A stretch of 64,000 bases of DNA, from the NCBI RefSeq assembly GCF_018131185.1, contig NZ_JAFCJE010000003.1, positions 868,001-932,000 on the forward strand, given 5' to 3'. The notes below the pieces were generated by a model. It was not told the origin of the DNA and searched no databases. It saw only the letters and a program-made list of their open reading frames with translations. Each line of letters opens with the position of its first letter. Position 1 is the stretch's first letter. The DNA is from Bradyrhizobium diazoefficiens. Its GTDB lineage: Bacteria; Pseudomonadota; Alphaproteobacteria; Rhizobiales; Xanthobacteraceae. The position numbers were made by a program, and so were the translations under genes. Below are positions 8,692 to 16,774 of this stretch, piece by piece.

Positions 8692-9045
8692 TCAGGGGGA
8701 CGACGTCGAGATCGTGCAGCCGTTGACGGTGATGGTGCTGGCGCTGGTGGAGCCAGGCCCGCCCGCCGTCGACGACGAGCTCGATACGCTGCCGCCGCCG
8801 GCCTGCACATGCACCGACGATCCGCCCGCCGAGCTCGAGCTCGACAGCGAACCGCTCGACGACGTCGATCCGGTCGTGCCCGAGCGCGATGCGCCGGCCG
8901 CGGTGATGCTGCCGTCAGCGTGCTTCTCGACCGTGACTTTGCAGGTCTCGCCGGATGTCGTCTTCCCGGTCTTTTCCATGGTTTCTGCCGATGCAGCACC
9001 GGTCATCAGAGCCAGCGCCGTGATCGCAACGAGTGACTTCTTCAT
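8692..9045 (-). CDS. Ser-rich secreted protein with two cysteines
   Basis: The 117-residue protein has a clear signal peptide (MKKSLVAITALALMTGAASAE). A short folded-looking part follows (KTTSGETCKVTVEKHADGS), then Ser/Gly runs and a C-terminal TITVNGCTISTSSP. The two cysteines frame the low-complexity middle and may pair. It lies 22 bases upstream of the next gene in the same direction, so the two are probably cotranscribed. The function is unknown. Confidence 0.7.
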   Translation of the reverse strand: MKKSLVAITALALMTGAASAETMEKTGKTTSGETCKVTVEKHADGSITAAGASRSGTTGSTSSSGSLSSSSSAGGSSVHVQAGGGSVSSSSSTAGGPGSTSASTITVNGCTISTSSP

Positions 9046-9071
9046 TGCGTGTCCTCCTCAACATGGACGAA

Positions 9072-9094
9072 GGGAGCGGCACATGGCCGCTCCC
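9072..9094 (-). terminator. Intergenic hairpin between two secreted-protein genes
   Basis: A perfect 9-base stem GGGAGCGGC / GCCGCTCCC with a 5-base loop lies 10 bases after the stop of the gene ending at 9104. There is no U-run, so partial termination or mRNA stabilisation is as likely as full termination. Confidence 0.5.
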
Positions 9095-9103
9095 GGGATC
9101 GGA

Positions 9104-9607
9104 CTAGTTCTTGTCCTTCTTCCACTCGTCCTTGTTGTGGCCCTTGCCCTTCTCGAGGCCCGTATCGCTGGCATGGCTGCCGGACTTGCCGTCGCCCATG
9201 CCGGGCGACTTCGACGCGCCGGACTGACCAACGGTCGAGCCGCTGCCCGCAGCGGATCCGCCGGTGCCGACGCTGGACGAGCTCTTGCCGTCGCCGGCCG
9301 ATGAGCCGCCGGTGCCGAGCGTCGAAGCCGAGCCGCTGCCCGAACCGCTGCCGGCCGCAGAGCCACCGGTCCCCACGGTCGAGCTGCTGGTGCCGCCGCC
9401 CGCCGACGAGCCGCCGGTGCCGAGCGTCGAGGCAGAGCCCGAGCCGCTGCCGCCTGCGGAAGAGCCGCCGGTACCGACCGTCGAGTTGCTCGTGCCGCCG
9501 CCGGCCGAAGAACCGCCGGTGCCGATCGTCGAGCTCGATTGCGCAACCGCGAGTGCAGTGCCGGCCAGCAGCGCGGCCGCAGCCGCAGAAAGCTTCAGGA
9601 TCCTCAT
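9104..9607 (-). CDS. Secreted Gly/Ser repeat protein (VGTGGSSAGG units)
   Basis: The 167-residue protein starts at the ATG at 9607, which has a GGAGGAG site 6 bases upstream; an earlier in-frame ATG at 9631 lacks one. A signal peptide (MRILKLSAAAAALLAGTALAVAQ) is followed by six tandem repeats at residues 27-124. Short units (TIGTGGSSAGGGTSNS, 16 residues) alternate with longer ones (18-19 residues). The C-terminus is charged (GLEKGKGHNKDEWKKDKN). It is the first gene of a tandem trio of secreted low-complexity proteins. No known domain is visible. Confidence 0.75.
   Translation of the reverse strand: MRILKLSAAAAALLAGTALAVAQSSSTIGTGGSSAGGGTSNSTVGTGGSSAGGSGSGSASTLGTGGSSAGGGTSSSTVGTGGSAAGSGSGSGSASTLGTGGSSAGDGKSSSSVGTGGSAAGSGSTVGQSGASKSPGMGDGKSGSHASDTGLEKGKGHNKDEWKKDKN
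9236..9529 (-). repeat. In-frame tandem repeat, about 48 + 54 base alternating units
   Basis: This region encodes six copies of [TS][IVL]GTGGS[SA]AG followed by a variable Gly/Ser linker. The linker lengths alternate (units of 16, 18, 16, 19, 16 and 13 residues), which suggests that the two-unit block of about 102-105 bases was duplicated as a whole. Confidence 0.8.
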
Positions 9608-9849
9608 GTTGATCTCCTCCAGGGTTTCCAAAAACGAATTGCCAAATCAGGCTCGGGATAAATTGGCAACCGCTCAAACGTTCCTTTAGGTCGTGCACGC
9701 AGACGCGTTCTCTTTACGCGTTGGTCTCGTAGTTCCACGCGCAACGCGCAACGCGCGACGAGCACCGCGCCACGCGTTTATTCATCCAGCATTCATCTGC
9801 CGGAAGCTTCTCGTCTCTTGCGTCGCAATCACGAAAACGCCGGCATCTC

Positions 9850-10254
9850 TCAGAATGCCCCGACCATCACTTGGCGTTCGAAGAGTCGATGCGAGGGCGC
9901 CGGGCGGGCCGTGCGATTCGAGCGGAGACCGGCTGCGTGCGTCGCGCCCTGTCGGGCTGCAGGCGCACTTTTCGTCTCCGCCTTCGATGTCTCAGCCATT
10001 TCCAGCGCGTCGCTCGCGGCATGGCTTGGCGCCCCGGCGGCGATCGGGGGCGGGGATGCCGCAGCGGCGATGCCGGCCGACGTGTCCAGGATGATCTTTT
10101 CAGGGAGGGCGTGGGCGGAACGGATTCGAATGATTGCCCGATCGACATGCGGGGCCGCGGACGCCGTCGCAGGCGGCGGCAGATTGCGATCGAGCACGAA
10201 GAGCAGCGCTATGACGAATGCGCCTGCAAAGGTAAAATATCGAATGATGGGCAT
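9850..10254 (-). CDS. Hypothetical protein with N-terminal membrane anchor
   Basis: The 134-residue protein begins MPIIRYFTFAGAFVIALLFVL, a single membrane helix. A Pro/Ala-rich, probably unstructured tail follows (LPPPATASAAP..., ALPEKIILDTS...). Rhizobial genomes contain many short anchored proteins of this layout, and none that I know has a function. The start has no strong ribosome site, which lowers confidence. Confidence 0.55.
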   Translation of the reverse strand: MPIIRYFTFAGAFVIALLFVLDRNLPPPATASAAPHVDRAIIRIRSAHALPEKIILDTSAGIAAAASPPPIAAGAPSHAASDALEMAETSKAETKSAPAARQGATHAAGLRSNRTARPAPSHRLFERQVMVGAF

Positions 10255-10291
10255 CAGGCGCTACCGATAGACGAGCCAGGTCAATTGCACG

Positions 10292-10316
10292 GGCGGGCCG
10301 CAGGCGACGGCCCGCC
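10292..10316 (-). terminator. GC-rich hairpin after the DUF1236 gene
   Basis: A perfect stem GGCGGGCCG / CGGCCCGCC with a 7-base loop lies 11 bases after the stop at 10328. No U-run follows, so it is a terminator-like hairpin and not a classical terminator. Confidence 0.5.
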
Positions 10317-10327
10317 ACGCAATGCGA

Positions 10328-10672
10328 TCAGTCCACCTCTTGGACGACCATGCGGGTCTCGGGATCGACCAGCATGACGCGGCTACCCGAATAGACGTAG
10401 CGATATTTGGTAAGCGAGGGGCCCCAATCGCTCGGCACCGTCGCCAGCTCGACGTCGCGCGGCACTGGCGAGCCGATCACGATCCTTTCGCGCGTTTCGA
10501 CCGGACGGACCTTGTGCTCGGTGACGTAAGACCGAATCCTGGTGCGATACTCCGGCTCGATCTGCACGGCAGCGCCATGGCCCGCACCGGTGGTGGTGAC
10601 GACGGTGGATTGAGCCATCGCGCTCGTTGATACGAGCAGGGCGGCGGCTGAAATCAGCATGAACTTCTTCAT
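10328..10672 (-). CDS. DUF1236 exported protein
   Basis: The 114-residue protein has a signal peptide (MKKFMLISAAALLVSTSAMAQ). It has the DUF1236 signature: RIRSYVTEHKVRPVE, then GSPVPRDVELATVPSDWG, and a C-terminal YRYVYSGSRVMLVDPETR. The family is periplasmic, common in Bradyrhizobium and relatives, and of unknown function. The ATG at 10672 follows GAAGGAGA. A GGAAC-N16-AGTT element 38 bases upstream suggests general stress control. The gene is divergent from a 26-residue peptide gene with its own EcfG promoter. Confidence 0.88.
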   Translation of the reverse strand: MKKFMLISAAALLVSTSAMAQSTVVTTTGAGHGAAVQIEPEYRTRIRSYVTEHKVRPVETRERIVIGSPVPRDVELATVPSDWGPSLTKYRYVYSGSRVMLVDPETRMVVQEVD

Positions 10673-10709
10673 CACGTTCTCCTTCGCCGCTACATGCGAC
10701 GCAGCGATG

Positions 10710-10734
10710 AACTCGCCACTGGCATGGCCGTTCC
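10710..10734 (-). promoter_or_regulatory. Near-consensus EcfG promoter for the DUF1236 gene
   Basis: On the minus strand GGAAC (10734-10730), 16 bases, then AGTT (10713-10710). It differs from CGTT at one base. Only 10 bases separate it from the plus-strand EcfG promoter at 10745, so the two form a back-to-back pair. Confidence 0.5.
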
Positions 10735-10744
10735 GAGCGCGAAC

Positions 10745-10769
10745 GGAACATTTGCTGGTTTTTCCCGTT
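10745..10769 (+). promoter_or_regulatory. EcfG-type general stress promoter
   Basis: GGAAC (10745-10749), 16 bases, then CGTT (10766-10769) is an exact match. It lies 34 bases upstream of the ATG of the 26-residue peptide gene. Confidence 0.72.
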
Positions 10770-10803
10770 TCTTTGCCGGGAGCAGTCACTGGAGGAGAGG
10801 ACA

Positions 10804-10884
10804 ATGCCCGTATTGATTCTCTGGGCCGTGCCGGCGATCCTGATTGTTGGCGGTGGCATCTATCTCATTGGCTATATGCATTGA
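10804..10884 (+). CDS. 26-residue single-span membrane peptide
   Basis: The peptide is MPVLILWAVPAILIVGGGIY followed by LIGYMH and a TGA stop. Nearly the whole chain is one membrane helix with a GGG motif near its middle. Its ATG follows GGAGGAGAGGAC, the strongest ribosome site in this part of the window, and an exact EcfG promoter precedes it. These two signals make it a credible gene despite its length. It could act as a small stress-induced membrane regulator; that is an inference. Confidence 0.68.
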   Translation: MPVLILWAVPAILIVGGGIYLIGYMH

Positions 10885-11065
10885 ACGTAACGGGGCCCCG
10901 GTTTCCGTGACGAAGAAATTGGGGTCCGCGCAATCTGCCTTGCCTATGAGTGCGGGCGATGAATCGGTGGCCGGCGATTTCCCGGTTGTCCCTCGGCTCG
11001 CCTTCGATGCAGCTCACAAGCTCATTGTAATCTGCTTCACATGCAAACGTGACCAGTGAGGTTAG

Positions 11066-11269
11066 ATGAACCCAGGCCTCGCCACCGCGTGGCCCAGTTC
11101 GGAGATGGCGATGTTGGCTGCACTGGCAAGGGCAATCTCCCGTGCGACGCGAACCAATTTCGACGTCGAAACTCTGAGGGTGCTACCGATTTTCGCCGGC
11201 GCAGGCCTGCTGCTTTCCCTCGTGGCCGCGATGATCTACCAGCAAGCCGCCAAAGCCTCCTTGTTGTGA
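11066..11269 (+). CDS. Small membrane protein, hypothetical
   Basis: The 67-residue protein ends with one membrane helix (VLPIFAGAGLLLSLVAAMIY) after an amphipathic stretch AALARAISRATRTNFDVETLR. The ATG at 11066 has GAGG four bases upstream. An ATG at 11105 after GGAG would give a 54-residue protein and matches the better conserved-looking part. The function is unknown; short proteins with ISRATR.NFDVETL are familiar from Bradyrhizobium. Confidence 0.6.
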   Translation: MNPGLATAWPSSEMAMLAALARAISRATRTNFDVETLRVLPIFAGAGLLLSLVAAMIYQQAAKASLL

Positions 11270-11363
11270 GATCGCTCTGGTCCGCCATCATCGAACCGTC
11301 ACCGCTCTGTCATCCGCGCTCTACTGATCGCTGCTTCCTTCGCCGCGCATCGTGGAGGCTGAC

Positions 11364-12698
11364 ATGCATCTGACTGAGATAATTTCGTCCGACCGGCGGT
11401 CGATCCTGAAGGGTCTGGCGGCCGCCGCCGTCACGTCGCTGGCGGCACCGGCCATGGCAGCCGAGGGTCTGGCCGTCGAAGGTCTTCCGGCACAGCCGAC
11501 TGGAGCGGCTACCTCAATCGCCACCGACAAAGCCTATTGGGCGGACGTCAAGCGCCTCTACGCCGTCACGTCGGACGTCGTCAATCTGGAGAACGGCTAT
11601 TGGGGCATCATGACTGAACCCGTGAGACACGAGTTCATTCGCCAGTCCGACATGATCAATTATCAGAACACCTACTACGCGCGCCTGCGCGCGGGGAGGG
11701 ATTTCGAGGCGGTGCGTGCCAAGGTGGCGGAAGCGGTCGGCGTGGCTGTGGAGGAGATCGCGCTCACCCGCGGTGCGACCGAAGCGCTGCAGCTCCTCAT
11801 CGGCGGCTACAACAGGCTGAAGCCGGGCGACGCCGTGCTCTATGCCGACCTCGACTATGATTCGATGCAGTATGCGATGAACTCGCTCAGGACGCGGCGC
11901 GGCGTCGACGTGGTCAGGTTCGACGTGCCGGAGCCCGCCACGCGCCAGGCCGTGCTCGACGCCTATGCCCGCGCCATCGAAGCGAACCCGAGGACGAGAC
12001 TTCTGCTCCTGACCCATGTCAGCCACCGCACCGGCTTGGTGATGCCGATCGCCGAGATCGCCCGCATGGCGAAGGCCAAGGGCATCGACACCATCGTCGA
12101 TGCCGCACATTCCTGGGGACAGATCGACTTCAAGGTGAGTGAGCTCGAGGCCGATTTCGTCGGCTTCAATCTGCACAAATGGATCGGTGCGCCGCTCGGC
12201 GTCGGTTTCCTTTACATCAGGAAGGACCGCCTTGCGGCCATCGATCGTGACATGGGCGACGAGGATTTTGCCGAGAGCGACATCCGCTCGCGGGTTCATA
12301 CCGGCACGGTCAATTTCGCGACGGTGCTGACGGTGCCGACGGCCCTGGCGCTGCATCAGCAGATCGGCGCCGCCGCAAAGCAGGCCCGCCTGCGCCATTT
12401 GCGCGACTATTGGGTGAGCCGCGTCCGCGGATTCAAGGACATCGAGATCCTGACGCCGGACGAAGCCGGCTCCTACGGCGCGATCACCTCGTTCCGCCTC
12501 GCCGGCAAGATCAGCAAGGCCGACAACGAAGCCCTGGTGGTGAAGCTCCGCGACAACCACAAGGTCATGACGGTGCGCCGGGCCGGCGTCGCCAAAGGCC
12601 AGTGCATCCGCGTGACGCCGGCGCTCTTCACCGACGAGGCCGATCTCGATCGCCTCGTCGACGCGCTGGCGGTCGTCACGGGGACGAAGACGGGGTGA
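11364..12698 (+). CDS. Tat-exported class V aminotransferase (isopenicillin N epimerase-like)
   Basis: The 444-residue protein starts at an ATG with GGAGG at 11354-11358. Its N-terminus has a twin-arginine motif (SDRRSILKG) and a hydrophobic stretch ending AAPAMAAEG, a typical Tat signal. The PLP fold follows: LTRGATEALQLL (phosphate-binding turn), DAAHSWGQ (the Asp that holds the pyridine nitrogen) and Lys272 in NLHKWIG (Schiff base). The closest known layout is CefD-like epimerase, cysteine desulfurase or kynureninase-type. A PLP enzyme exported already folded to the periplasm is unusual. The substrate is unknown. Confidence 0.82.
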   Translation: MHLTEIISSDRRSILKGLAAAAVTSLAAPAMAAEGLAVEGLPAQPTGAATSIATDKAYWADVKRLYAVTSDVVNLENGYWGIMTEPVRHEFIRQSDMINYQNTYYARLRAGRDFEAVRAKVAEAVGVAVEEIALTRGATEALQLLIGGYNRLKPGDAVLYADLDYDSMQYAMNSLRTRRGVDVVRFDVPEPATRQAVLDAYARAIEANPRTRLLLLTHVSHRTGLVMPIAEIARMAKAKGIDTIVDAAHSWGQIDFKVSELEADFVGFNLHKWIGAPLGVGFLYIRKDRLAAIDRDMGDEDFAESDIRSRVHTGTVNFATVLTVPTALALHQQIGAAAKQARLRHLRDYWVSRVRGFKDIEILTPDEAGSYGAITSFRLAGKISKADNEALVVKLRDNHKVMTVRRAGVAKGQCIRVTPALFTDEADLDRLVDALAVVTGTKTG

Positions 12699-12735
12699 AG
12701 GCCGCGGACTTCTGGTCGTGCGACGCGAGCTGATG

Positions 12736-13758
12736 TCAACGCCACCCCAGCGCCGGGGCCACGTGCTTCAGGATGGCCTCGATCGCATGCGCGCAGTAGT
12801 CGACGCCGAGCTGGTTCGGGATCGTCAGCAGCAACGTATCCGCCTCGGCGATGGCTTCGTCCTGCTTGAGTTGCTCGATCAGCACATCGGGCTCGGCGGC
12901 ATAACTCCGGCCGAAGATGGCCCGGGTCTGCGGGTCGATGAAGCCGATCTGGTCCTCGCCGCCGCGCTCCCCGCCGAAATAGGCGCGGTCGCGATCGTTC
13001 ATCAGCGCGAAGATGCTGCGGCTGACGGAGACGCGGGGCTCGCGGGCGTGGCCCGCTTCCTTCCACGCCGCGCGGTAGGTGCGGATTTGTGCGGCCTGCT
13101 GTACGTGAAAGGCCTCGCCCGTCTCGTCGTTCTTCAGCGTCGAGCTCTGCAAATTCATGCCGAGCTTGGCCGCCCACACCGCGGTCGCATTCGAGCCGGC
13201 ACCCCACCAGATCCGCTCGCGCAAGCCTGCCGCGTGCGGCTCGATGCGCAACAGGCCGGGTGGGTTCGGAAACATCGGCTGCGGATTGGGCTCGGCAAAG
13301 CCTTCGCCGCGCAGGAGGTCGAGAAAGACTTCGGCGTGGCGCCGGCCCATGTCGGCATCGCTCTGGCCCTCGGCCGGCCGATAGCCGAAATAGCGCCAGC
13401 CGTCGATCACCTGCTCGGGCGAGCCGCGGCTGATGCCGAGCTGCAACCGGCCGCCGGCGATAAGGTCGGCGCTTCCGGCGTCCTCCACCATGTAGAGCGG
13501 GTTCTCGTAGCGCATGTCGATCACGGCCGTGCCGATCTCGATCCTGCTGGTCCTGGCGCCGACGGCCGCAAGCAGCGGAAAGGGCGAGGCGAGCTGCCGC
13601 GCGAAGTGATGTACGCGGAAATAGGCGCCGTCGGCCCCGAGCTGCTCGGCCGCCACGGTAAGCTCGATCGATTGCAGAAGCGTATCGCTGGCAGAGCGGG
13701 TCTGCGATTGCGGCGAGGGCGTCCAGTGCCCGAAGGAGAGGAATCCGATCCTTTTCAT
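12736..13758 (-). CDS. LLM-class flavin-dependent oxidoreductase
   Basis: The 340-residue protein has the luciferase-like TIM-barrel pattern: N-terminal IGFLSFGHW, the helix AEQLGADGAYFRVHHFA, SRIEIGTAVIDMRYENP, and GGRLQLGISRGSPEQV. These enzymes use reduced flavin, usually FMN, to oxidise small substrates. It converges with the aminotransferase gene 37 bases away. No reductase partner is adjacent. The substrate is unknown. Confidence 0.85.
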   Translation of the reverse strand: MKRIGFLSFGHWTPSPQSQTRSASDTLLQSIELTVAAEQLGADGAYFRVHHFARQLASPFPLLAAVGARTSRIEIGTAVIDMRYENPLYMVEDAGSADLIAGGRLQLGISRGSPEQVIDGWRYFGYRPAEGQSDADMGRRHAEVFLDLLRGEGFAEPNPQPMFPNPPGLLRIEPHAAGLRERIWWGAGSNATAVWAAKLGMNLQSSTLKNDETGEAFHVQQAAQIRTYRAAWKEAGHAREPRVSVSRSIFALMNDRDRAYFGGERGGEDQIGFIDPQTRAIFGRSYAAEPDVLIEQLKQDEAIAEADTLLLTIPNQLGVDYCAHAIEAILKHVAPALGWR

Positions 13759-13875
13759 GCGGGCAACATATGGACGAAGGGGAGAATTTGCGAGACGCCG
13801 GCCGAGGGAAAGAGCCGCGTGCCATTAAGCGCCTCCTGGAGGAAGCAGGCACGGGCTCGGTTGCTCGTGGAGTCT

Positions 13876-14349
13876 TCAGATTTCGCAGCGGGCCAAATTC
13901 AGCGCTTTGAGCAAGCCGCCGAACGCCTTGAGCCGACAGGACTCGCTCTCGCTGGCGGCCTTTGCACGCTGAACATTGGCTGTCCGCTTGACGACAGCTG
14001 CTGTTGGCTTTGGTTTGGGCTTAGGCCGGGGAGGTTCGGCGGTGGCGACCGACTTCGGCTTGTTTCGCTGACGGACGATCGGCGCCGGCGCGGGCGAACC
14101 GACATGGACGTCCTGCGGAGCAACGGGGGTGTCGACCGAAGTTGGCGCCATCGGCATCGCGCTGCTTATGGCGGCCACTTCGAGGCGATCCGCCTTCTCT
14201 AGCGCGTCATGCGTAGCAGAGATGCCTGCGCTTTCGGCAGGCGGCTGGACGATCGCGGCGGAGCGACGCGGTGGAGTGCTGAGCTCCATGGCTGACAGCA
14301 TTCCCACGCTCAACAGGATGAGGAGGCCCAACAGCGCCATTCTCAGCAT
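13876..14349 (-). CDS. Anchored Pro/Lys-rich hypothetical protein
   Basis: The 157-residue protein has an N-terminal membrane helix (MLRMALLGLLILLSVGML) and a low-complexity periplasmic part with PPRPKPKPKPT near residue 110. Two cysteines lie in the C-terminal segment ESCRLKAFGGLLKALNLARCEI. Its layout (anchor, flexible Pro-rich stalk, short C-terminal cysteine-framed element) resembles cell-envelope spanning proteins, but no family is recognised. Confidence 0.6.
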   Translation of the reverse strand: MLRMALLGLLILLSVGMLSAMELSTPPRRSAAIVQPPAESAGISATHDALEKADRLEVAAISSAMPMAPTSVDTPVAPQDVHVGSPAPAPIVRQRNKPKSVATAEPPRPKPKPKPTAAVVKRTANVQRAKAASESESCRLKAFGGLLKALNLARCEI

Positions 14350-14596
14350 TACGCGCCTCTAACCCAAGTTAGCCCCCGCGGGAAATTCTCCGCGCCAATA
14401 AGGCAACTTTGCCGGCGGCGGCCGACCCACGGCGAATCATTTGCCGACAGGGTTAACGGCGGCGGTGCCGATGATAGCTGGAGGGTCTCTTTCGGTTCGT
14501 CGCGTGGGAGCTGCGACCCGTCGCTACCGTTCGACGCGCGACGCTCCATGCCGGCGCAAGCCTGACCCGGGGCGGGTTCGCGGCCGCGAGCGGTGA

Positions 14597-14755
14597 TTAT
14601 CTTTCGTTTTCTTCCGCTTGCTCCCGCTCCAGGGCACTGATCAGCTTCCCAATGCGCTGCGTGGTCGTGGGGCTTTTCGCAGCCCGCAGCAGGCGCTTGG
14701 ATTGCTCTAAACGAGAAGCGATCTGCTCCTGGCGCGCCAATTGGTCTTCCATCAT
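14597..14755 (-). CDS. 52-residue coiled-coil hypothetical protein
   Basis: The protein starts MMEDQLARQEQIASRLEQSK and ends SALEREQAEENER. It is helical and charged. The ATG at 14755 follows GGAGGACAACAG; an upstream in-frame ATG at 14794 has no good site. Small proteins with TTQRIGKLI.ALE occur in rhizobia with no known role. The codon use fits a real gene. Confidence 0.6.
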   Translation of the reverse strand: MMEDQLARQEQIASRLEQSKRLLRAAKSPTTTQRIGKLISALEREQAEENER

Positions 14756-14894
14756 CTGTTGTCCTCCACGGAGGAAGACGATTGGCAGGGCCAATGGTTC
14801 AAATCTGTTGCGTCAGCGCGCGTCGCTCCGCTGGATACCGGCGGCGCACCAGCTACAGGAAATGGGTAAAGCCAAACGGCAGAGTTGAGAAAGG

Positions 14895-14919
14895 GGAACG
14901 ATATCTCGTTATGGTTGTT
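14895..14919 (+). promoter_or_regulatory. Possible EcfG promoter
   Basis: GGAAC (14895-14899), 17 bases, then GTT (14917-14919), preceded by T and not C. It lies 56 bases upstream of the exported 83-residue protein. Confidence 0.4.
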
Positions 14920-14975
14920 GTCATGCCGGATCCTCAGACGTGCAGGGTCGACGAGAAAAAAGTCAGCAGAACAAA

Positions 14976-15227
14976 ATGGTAAGATCTCTGTCATCCCTCG
15001 CGGCTTTCGTACTCCTTGGAGCGTCGGTGATCGCTTTGCCGGCTTTTGCTCCAAAAGTGCAGGCGGATGAGCTTCAGGCACTGGCCAAAGGGGACCGGCT
15101 CACAATCCAGGCCGCTTCATCGGATTGCTCGGCACAGGTCTGGCCGGACCTTACCACGTCCTGCTTGCGACGCGCCGGTGCTGGAACGAAGATCCAGGAA
15201 GCGCGCCTCGTGACAGCCCGGCGATAG
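14976..15227 (+). CDS. Small exported protein
   Basis: The 83-residue protein has a signal peptide (MVRSLSSLAAFVLLGASVIALPAFA). The short mature domain has a pair of cysteines in SSDCSAQVWPDLTTSCLRR. This cysteine-framed WP motif recurs in small secreted proteins of Rhizobiales. No strong ribosome site precedes the ATG. It may be stress-controlled through the element at 14895. The function is unknown. Confidence 0.6.
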   Translation: MVRSLSSLAAFVLLGASVIALPAFAPKVQADELQALAKGDRLTIQAASSDCSAQVWPDLTTSCLRRAGAGTKIQEARLVTARR

Positions 15228-15472
15228 ATCGCTCGTCCGTCAATCCGCTTCTGAGGGATCAGCCCAACCCTCCAGTGCTTCCCGTCCGACCTGCGTGGTC
15301 GTGATCAGACCGTCGCGCCGAGACGAGATACCTGCTGACGCAGGCGAATTGGCTGGCCTTCTCCGCCCGAGAAGCGCAGCAATAGCCGCGGACGTCGGTC
15401 AAGGGCAATCGGCCTAGAGCATTGCGTGGGTGCCGAGACCGCTCGGGCCCGCCGAGAGAGAGTGAGATCACC

Positions 15473-16663
15473 ATGTCGACAGATCCAATCCAGGTGCCGA
15501 ACGTTCTCGTCGTGGAGGACGAGATGATCCTGCGGATGCGTGCGGTCGACATCGTGGAGGATGCCGGGTTCTGTCCCATAGAGGCGATCAATGCCGACGA
15601 GGCAATCTCGGTTCTGGAGTCCCGATCGGACATCTCGCTGCTGCTGACCGACATTCAGATGCCCGGCAGTATCGATGGCCTCAAGCTCGCCCATGCGGTG
15701 CACGAGCGCTGGCCCTCGATCAAGATCATTCTGGTGTCCGGCCAGGTGAAGCCGTCCGAGGCGGAACGGCCAGCGGACAGCAGATTTTTCGGTAAACCGC
15801 TCGGTGTCGAGCAAATGATCACCGAGCTTAAGGCCATGGTCGGCGCAGGTGCTTTGCAGATCGTTCCGACGGCAGGCGACTGGATGCCAAGTACGATATT
15901 TGACGCCGCGCGGACCGCTGCGCCCACCTCCCGGTCGGAGCAGGAGGCTTCTCTGTCTGCCGAGAACGACAGCCTTCGCTTGCTGCTCGAACAGGCCGAG
16001 ATCGACGCAAGGGCTATGATCGTTCAGGCCGGTATCGATGCCGAGCAGCGAAGTGCCGCCGACAAGTTGCAGAAGCTGATCCTCGGAGAGCTGCATCATC
16101 GCGTCAAGAACACGCTTGCCATGGTGAGTGCGATCGCGTCCCAGAGCTTCCGCGGAGCGCCGAGCATCGAGCATGGACAGAAAGCCATGGAGGGCAGGCT
16201 GCTCGCCTTGGGGCGAGCCCATGATCTCTTGATGCAGGTGAGTTGGGCCGATGCGAGCCTGACCCACACGCTGAGCAGCGCAACGGAGCCCTACGACAGT
16301 CAGGGAGACCGACGCTTCCACTTCAATGGACCGGATATAAGGATTACCTCCGTCGCCGTCATTGCGCTTGCGATGACGTTCAACGAACTGTGCACCAACA
16401 CCACCAAGTTCGGCGCGCTGTCCGTCCCGACAGGCCGCGTCGAGATTTCGTGGGCGATTGATGAGGTGAAGCAGAGGCTTCGCCTTGTCTGGACCGAAAG
16501 GGGCGGCCCCCCGGTCGAACCGCCAACACGCCGGAGTTTCGGCACCCGGATGATGGGGTCTCTCGGCCAGCAACTGACCGGGCAGGTGAGCCTCGCATAT
16601 GAACGGAGCGGATTCGTTTACGCACTGGACGTGCCACTCGGCTCGGTCGTCGCGGCAGCGTGA
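15473..16663 (+). CDS. REC-HWE hybrid: receiver domain fused to HWE-type histidine kinase
   Basis: The 396-residue soluble protein has an N-terminal receiver domain (about 9-130) with phospho-acceptor Asp60 in LLLTDIQMPG and the conserved Lys in FFGKPLG. A coiled coil follows, then an HWE/HisKA_2 kinase core with His208-His209 in GELHHRVKNTLAM and the N-box MTFNELCTNTTKFGALS. The TERGG and SFGTRMM segments form the ATP pocket. There is no membrane helix. HWE kinases often feed the PhyR-EcfG stress pathway in alphaproteobacteria, which would fit the EcfG promoters nearby, but that link is inferred. Confidence 0.85.
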   Translation: MSTDPIQVPNVLVVEDEMILRMRAVDIVEDAGFCPIEAINADEAISVLESRSDISLLLTDIQMPGSIDGLKLAHAVHERWPSIKIILVSGQVKPSEAERPADSRFFGKPLGVEQMITELKAMVGAGALQIVPTAGDWMPSTIFDAARTAAPTSRSEQEASLSAENDSLRLLLEQAEIDARAMIVQAGIDAEQRSAADKLQKLILGELHHRVKNTLAMVSAIASQSFRGAPSIEHGQKAMEGRLLALGRAHDLLMQVSWADASLTHTLSSATEPYDSQGDRRFHFNGPDIRITSVAVIALAMTFNELCTNTTKFGALSVPTGRVEISWAIDEVKQRLRLVWTERGGPPVEPPTRRSFGTRMMGSLGQQLTGQVSLAYERSGFVYALDVPLGSVVAAA

Positions 16664-16774
16664 GCTTGGGCCTGTGAGAGATCTAGGTTTCGGTCGCGGG
16701 ATCGACGGAAAGTCGTGCGTGCGACGCTCCAGCTGAGCCGGCATCACTTGCCGGCCGATCACCTGAGACCAACG

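Noticed and set aside
9236..9529. CRISPR-like array
   Set aside because: The periodic sequence is an in-frame protein repeat with no constant spacer pattern and no cas genes.
8377..9698. Opposite-strand frames rich in Pro/Val/Glu over the Gly/Ser genes
   Set aside because: They are complements of Gly/Ser codons; the minus-strand genes have signal peptides and ribosome sites.
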